A stretch of 16,297 bases of DNA, taken from the NCBI GenBank assembly GCA_964523735.1, contig CAZFYZ010000084.1, positions 1 to 16,297 of the forward strand. The letters are read 5' to 3'. Below, in pieces: positions 12,397 through 16,297 of this stretch. Source of the DNA: CAZFYZ01 sp964523735 (lineage in GTDB: Bacteria; Armatimonadota; UBA5829). The stretch's first letter is position 1. Each line of letters begins with the position of its first letter. The position numbers and the translations under genes are program-made. The notes beneath the pieces were generated by a model. The model did not search any database, was not told the origin of the DNA, and worked only from the letters and a program-made list of their open reading frames with translations.

Positions 12397-14967
12397 TTAG
12401 TCCTTCAGGATCGAGGCTGTGATGAACATCACTACCTCAGTACTGGCCTTGCTCGTATGCGAGTGCCTGAACAGCTTGCCGAGGAAAGGCAGGTCGCCGA
12501 GCAGAGGAACCTTGCTCATCTCAATGATGTCGTCGCTACGGATGAGGCCACCGATCACCAGCGTCTGTCCGTCCTTGACACGAACCACGTGGTCAGTGAA
12601 ACGGCGGGTAACGATCGGCAGGTTGACTCCCTGATCGACGCTCAGCTTCAAGACACTAACCTCCGGATGAAGGTTGAGCGTAATGAACCCATCCGGGCTC
12701 GTGGTTCCGATAGCTCTAAGCTGCACGCCTACCTGCTTGGTATCTGTGGTGATATTCTGACCGGTAGGGGTGACCTCGATGCGCTGGATATAGGTGACTT
12801 CATCACCCACGAAGAACACGCTGGGCTTGCCTTCCATGCAGACCATGGTCGGTGCGGCGAGTACTTCACCATTCCCATCCTCAATCAGCGCGTCCAGCGT
12901 TGCGGCGATGTCAAACGGCTGCCTGTACCACTTGGAGTGGGACTTCCTGGTGTTCTGCATGTTCTCGCCTTCAGGGGCGAAGTCCCTATCCGCCGTCTGC
13001 TTGACGTAATCGGTGAATCCCTCGAAGAGTCCAAGTTCCGACCAATCCCACTTTATGCCAAGGTTCTTCTCGGCGCTCTTGTTGATGCTGGTGATCTTGG
13101 CTTCGATCTTGATCTGCGGAGACTTGACGTCCAGCTCCTCGGCGAGTTTGAGTGTGCGCTGCACGTCAGACTCGCGGCCCACAATGATGAGGGCGACTGG
13201 CCGTCCCGCGACTTCCTGCTCATAGAAACTCAGGTTGTCTGCGGCTTCCCCGTCAATGCCTGCCAGCTTGCCCGCAACGTCGCCGGAACTCTTGTGCTTT
13301 GCCGACGACTTCTGGCCACCTCCCGACGCAACGGTGGAACCGGTGTCGTTCACGCTGATGCCTGCCGGTCCGTCGAGTCGGAAGCCTTCGCTCGGGGCGA
13401 ACGCAACTCCCACGCTGGGGACTAGCTGGGCAAGAGTGTCGGCAAGTTCCGACGGGTCAACGTGCTTGATCCGATAGGTGGCGCGGATGCTCTCAACCGA
13501 CTGAACCTTGAGATTGTCCTCGAACATCTGAATGGTGTGCTTGGCAGCCTCCACTTGATCATCCGGTCCAGTGAGAACAAGCAGCGCGTTCTTGAGTCCT
13601 ATTGAACTCTTGGCTGCTTTGGCATCCCCGCTCCGGATACCGATCTTGCTGAACTGGATATCCGGGAACTGGGGCTTGGCGAACGAAATGACATCATCGG
13701 GCTGCATATAGTTGAGCTTGATGGTCTCGGTAACATAGCCCTGGTCCGTACCGTTAGCGAGCTTGGCAATGGAGTCCTTGGAGGACACCAGGTAGGTCTC
13801 ATCAGCTCTGGCATAGGTATAGCCGCTGAGTTTGGCAACATAGTCCAGCGCCTCGTCTACAGTAACGTTGGAGAGACTCAGCGTGATGTTGCCTGTCACG
13901 TCCTTGCTGGCGACCACGTTCTGGCCACTCTGCATTGAGATCGCCTTGAGCACATCGTTGATATCGGCGCCCAAGAAGTTGAGCGAGACCCGCCGGCCGT
14001 CGCTGACGTTGCTGGCTGTCGGAGCCGCGGCGGCAACACGCGGTGCAGTCGGCGGCTGAGCAATCACGCGGCCGGGCTGTCCGGCTGCCGCGATCAACAC
14101 GGGCTCGACAGGAGCTTTCTCGGTCTCCACGACGCCCAGCACCTTGACGGTGGGCTCTTGACCAACGGCCAGTGCGGCAGAGGCGACTACCACGGGGGCC
14201 CGCTTTGCCCTGGACTTGGCAGCGATTGACTTGTAGGCAGATCTGTCGAGGGTTCGCTTCACCTTGACGGGGGCAGGCTCTGGTGCTGCGGCGACAACAG
14301 GCTTCTGAGCCACAGGCTCAGGCTTGACCTCAGGCTTGGTTTGGATCTGCGCCACAGGAGCGGTCATCCTGCGAATTCTCGACTTGGCCGCTATGGCCGC
14401 GTAGGCTGAGCGATCGAGTCTGCGCGGTTTCGGGGCAGTGACAGCCTCGATCGGCTGGGACTGCGGCGTCTCGACTGTGCTCGGGACGACCTGTTCGACC
14501 GGCGTGGCGGCAGGAACAAGCGCTTGTGGCTTGCTGGCCTTGGCTGTCTTGACGCCGTGCTTCAGCACGGTTATCTCGACACGCCTTCGGTCGGGTGCCC
14601 AGTCGGTGCTGTAGTTGAGGCCTTTGTATGTGTTCACGACGATGCGGGTCAACGGCGGTCTGGAGCTGAAGTTTGAGTAGCGGACGTTGTAGATTCCGCC
14701 GCCTTTGATCCCCACGAGCCGGCCCTTGGCTGCGAGCGAGCACGGGAACTGGAAGCCCATGAACGAGCCCTGCTTCGAGGCTATGGGGGTGTACTTCAGT
14801 GGTGAATCGCCCTGAACAGTGATGATGACGCAGTCGGTCTTGTTGGCGACATTGACAGCGGTGATTCTGCCGGCCGCGCACGCCAACCCGGTCGAGAGAG
14901 CGAGCAAGACTACTCCCACCACCAATATCCGCGCTGACAACGCTCCAGCCGAGGTCTTAGTTAGCAT
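12397..14967 (-). CDS. pilQ: Type IV pilus outer-membrane secretin PilQ
   Basis: PilQ forms the gated pore for the pilus in the outer membrane. The 856-residue product has a signal peptide (hydrophobic 13-31), an AMIN domain at about 34-136 (ITAVNVANKTDCVIITVQGD...) that in relatives binds peptidoglycan, and a Pro/Ala/Val/Lys-rich linker at 140-325. An STN-like domain is at 327-398 (VSLNFLGADINDVLKAISMQSGQNVV), secretin N domains at about 412-610, and the secretin core at 617-856 (IKIEAKITSINKSAEKNLGIKW...LVIGGLIRSDD...VPLLGDLPFLGKLFR). The linker contains a duplicated motif, LDRSAYAAIAAKSR (184-197) and LDRSAYKSIAAKSR (240-253). A Gly/Ser/Lys-rich insert (about 540-570) lies between N domains. 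The ATG at 14967 has AGGAGG just upstream and overlaps the pilP end by 11 bp. Confidence 0.96.
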   Translation of the reverse strand: MLTKTSAGALSARILVVGVVLLALSTGLACAAGRITAVNVANKTDCVIITVQGDSPLKYTPIASKQGSFMGFQFPCSLAAKGRLVGIKGGGIYNVRYSNFSSRPPLTRIVVNTYKGLNYSTDWAPDRRRVEITVLKHGVKTAKASKPQALVPAATPVEQVVPSTVETPQSQPIEAVTAPKPRRLDRSAYAAIAAKSRIRRMTAPVAQIQTKPEVKPEPVAQKPVVAAAPEPAPVKVKRTLDRSAYKSIAAKSRAKRAPVVVASAALAVGQEPTVKVLGVVETEKAPVEPVLIAAAGQPGRVIAQPPTAPRVAAAAPTASNVSDGRRVSLNFLGADINDVLKAISMQSGQNVVASKDVTGNITLSLSNVTVDEALDYVAKLSGYTYARADETYLVSSKDSIAKLANGTDQGYVTETIKLNYMQPDDVISFAKPQFPDIQFSKIGIRSGDAKAAKSSIGLKNALLVLTGPDDQVEAAKHTIQMFEDNLKVQSVESIRATYRIKHVDPSELADTLAQLVPSVGVAFAPSEGFRLDGPAGISVNDTGSTVASGGGQKSSAKHKSSGDVAGKLAGIDGEAADNLSFYEQEVAGRPVALIIVGRESDVQRTLKLAEELDVKSPQIKIEAKITSINKSAEKNLGIKWDWSELGLFEGFTDYVKQTADRDFAPEGENMQNTRKSHSKWYRQPFDIAATLDALIEDGNGEVLAAPTMVCMEGKPSVFFVGDEVTYIQRIEVTPTGQNITTDTKQVGVQLRAIGTTSPDGFITLNLHPEVSVLKLSVDQGVNLPIVTRRFTDHVVRVKDGQTLVIGGLIRSDDIIEMSKVPLLGDLPFLGKLFRHSHTSKASTEVVMFITASILKD

Positions 14968-15634
14968 TCTTGTTTCCTCCTATTTTGACGGGGATTCGCT
15001 GATTGTCTGAGATCAGCACCAGCCCGTCGCTGGTCACGGACTTGACTGTGTAGCGTCCGCCTATGGTTTGTCCTTCTCGGACGACGTGGCGCTCGTCTTT
15101 GCCCACCCGAAGTATTACAACGCTGCTATCTTCGCCTGAGACGACGCCGGTAAGCAGGAAGTCCTGCTGCTGCTCGTGCTCCGGGTCCTTGCCGGCGGGA
15201 GGGACTGCTATGATTGGTCTTGTGTGCACTTGCTGAACAGTGGCCCAGGGATTGCTCTGCCCCGAACCGATCTGCGGTACGGGCACACTTACCGGCCTGG
15301 TGGCCTGTGTGGCTGACGGTGTGAATCGCGTCTGCGGCCTGAACGTGACAATCGGTTCGCTTCCCGGCAGCTTCTGCGGAGTGAACGGATCACGCCTGGC
15401 CGGTACCATCGCCAGGTTGGGGAACACTCCCGCAGAGTCCGCCTCCAGCTTGATGGTAGCGTCCGCTTCGTCCGTCGCCGGTTTGGCGACTTCATCGGCG
15501 GGTGTCTTTGCGGCTTGGCTCGCTCGCTTGGCCGTATTCGGCGCCGACATTGAGAAAGACAGATAGCCTACGCATCCAACCACAAGGACCGCAAGGACGA
15601 TCAACATGGGAATCTGCTTCTTATCCAGCTTCAC
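14957..15634 (-). CDS. pilP: Type IV pilus alignment lipoprotein-like protein PilP
   Basis: PilP links the inner-membrane PilN/PilO pair to PilQ through its C-terminal beta domain. From the GTG at 15634 the product has 225 residues: a membrane segment at about 9-28 (PMLIVLAVLVVGCVGYLSF), a long Pro/Ala/Thr-rich linker (33-155) and a C-terminal HR-like beta domain (158-220: DFLLTGVVSGEDSSVVILRV...GQTIGGRYTVKSV) matching PilP and GspC. C21 in VVGC could be a lipobox cysteine, but the sequence following is also hydrophobic, so a simple membrane anchor is possible. The GTG overlaps the pilO end by 14 bp; the longer ATG frame at 15724 would add 30 Arg/Pro-rich residues coded within pilO. Its end overlaps the pilQ start. 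Confidence 0.88.
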   Translation of the reverse strand: MKLDKKQIPMLIVLAVLVVGCVGYLSFSMSAPNTAKRASQAAKTPADEVAKPATDEADATIKLEADSAGVFPNLAMVPARRDPFTPQKLPGSEPIVTFRPQTRFTPSATQATRPVSVPVPQIGSGQSNPWATVQQVHTRPIIAVPPAGKDPEHEQQQDFLLTGVVSGEDSSVVILRVGKDERHVVREGQTIGGRYTVKSVTSDGLVLISDNQRIPVKIGGNKNAN

Positions 15635-16297
15635 TGTCGGCCACCCCCTTTCGCGACTGGGACACCTGAGGGGCCGGGGCCTCGGTCTTCCCCGCATTGT
15701 CGGGATCAGATGCCGTGGGTCCATCCTTGAGGACGAAAGCGGTCAGCTTGAGCTTTATCTTTAGCTTGGGATTGGCGTAAGCCTGTTCAAGCCTTGAGCC
15801 CGACGGCGGATCCATGGCGATCTCATTGACCGCGATTATCTTCGGGAAACTGGTAAGTCTGTATAGGAAGTCGAGGGCGCTCATGTAGTGTCCCTGGGCC
15901 TCGACGTCGATAACGATCTGGTCGTACGGCGACGGTTGCTCTTTGGGCTTCTCCGCGCCTTGAGGTCCCGTCTTCTCCTCGGAGGCCTTGTCGATGTTGC
16001 CTTCGGACGCCTGCTTGCCGCTGCCAATGGAGCGCTGTACTACAGGCTTGCCACTCATCGGTGTCGGCCTCACCCCCAGTACCGTAAGATTGACCGACGT
16101 ACCCAGGTGCTCGAGCTGTTTGAGCAGTGTGGGCACATATTCCTGCGTGGAGACCGATGCCTCAAGATAGCGGACCTGCGAGCGGGCATCGAGGTAGTCC
16201 AGCTTGGACTTCTCGAGCTTCTGCGCGATCTGCTCGCTCTCTTCGACGCGGCCGAGAAGCACGCGACGAAGTCGGTTTGCGCCACGTTGCGACGGCG
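15621..16297 (-). CDS. pilO: Type IV pilus alignment protein PilO, C-terminal part (gene runs off the right edge)
   Basis: PilO dimerises with PilN in the inner membrane and scaffolds PilP and the platform. The frame is open from 15621 through the window edge; the N-terminal membrane helix lies outside. Visible at the start is a coiled coil (LLGRVEESEQIAQKLEKSKLDYLDARSQVRYLEAS) followed by LLKQLEHLGTSVNLTVLGVRPTP, the usual start of the PilO core. An inserted Ser/Gly/Lys/Glu-rich loop separates it from the second half (YDQIVIDVEAQGHYMSALDFLYRLTSFPKIIAV), a recognised PilO-type ferredoxin-like fold. A GTG at 16262 is in frame but the upstream codons (NRLRRV...) continue the coiled coil, so it is not taken as the start. 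The tail is Lys/Ala/Gln-rich. It overlaps pilP by 14 bp; pilM and pilN are expected just beyond the edge. Confidence 0.88.
   Translation of the reverse strand, partial: PSQRGANRLRRVLLGRVEESEQIAQKLEKSKLDYLDARSQVRYLEASVSTQEYVPTLLKQLEHLGTSVNLTVLGVRPTPMSGKPVVQRSIGSGKQASEGNIDKASEEKTGPQGAEKPKEQPSPYDQIVIDVEAQGHYMSALDFLYRLTSFPKIIAVNEIAMDPPSGSRLEQAYANPKLKIKLKLTAFVLKDGPTASDPDNAGKTEAPAPQVSQSRKGVADSEAG

Noticed and set aside
11197..13425. Long plus-strand open frames opposite pilB and pilQ
   Set aside because: They mirror well-conserved pilus genes and have no ribosome binding site or family resemblance.

Overview
The window reads as a chromosomal segment of a Gram-negative-type (diderm) bacterium with moderately high GC. 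It carries the replication-origin neighbourhood (recF, a probable oriC, dnaA), a type IV pilus (T4P) assembly operon with an outer-membrane secretin, and a PEP-CTERM surface protein. This mix would fit Armatimonadota or a related uncultured lineage. That assignment is inferred from gene content and no marker in the window settles it.

Layout, left to right. Positions 1-504 hold the first 168 codons of recF (minus strand). Positions 505-840 are a non-coding gap with AT-rich DNA and several DnaA-box-like sites, taken here as oriC; dnaN is not between dnaA and recF. dnaA follows (minus, TTG start) with a strong extended -10 promoter. Next come a secreted TIM-barrel-like protein with a cysteine motif (minus), then a divergent PEP-CTERM protein (plus) with its own promoter, a structured leader of about 160 nt and a textbook terminator. 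A NapA/Kef-type cation/proton antiporter (minus) follows. A palindrome-rich gap separates it from the largest block, which is all on the minus strand. In transcription order from the right edge this block is pilO (partial), pilP, pilQ, pilB, pilT, pilC and a sigma factor gene.

The pilus genes form a functional unit. PilO and PilP make the inner-membrane alignment complex, PilQ is the outer-membrane pore, PilB and PilT are the extension and retraction ATPases, and PilC is the membrane platform. The last gene encodes a group 3-like sigma-70 factor fused to a degenerate GGDEF domain. Its active site is lost (GQTCF replaces GGDEF) but the RxxD inhibitory-site motif is kept, so it is a candidate sigma factor that senses cyclic di-GMP directly. 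PilB carries an N-terminal MshEN-like module, another c-di-GMP-binding fold. One second messenger may therefore act both on pilus mechanics and on transcription from the same locus. This is the most interesting signal in the window.

The gaps inside and after the pilus block are filled with inverted repeats, including two elements built from 7-bp tandem units. They look like dispersed repeats or RNA-processing/attenuation structures. No tRNA, rRNA, CRISPR array, transposase or prophage gene was seen.
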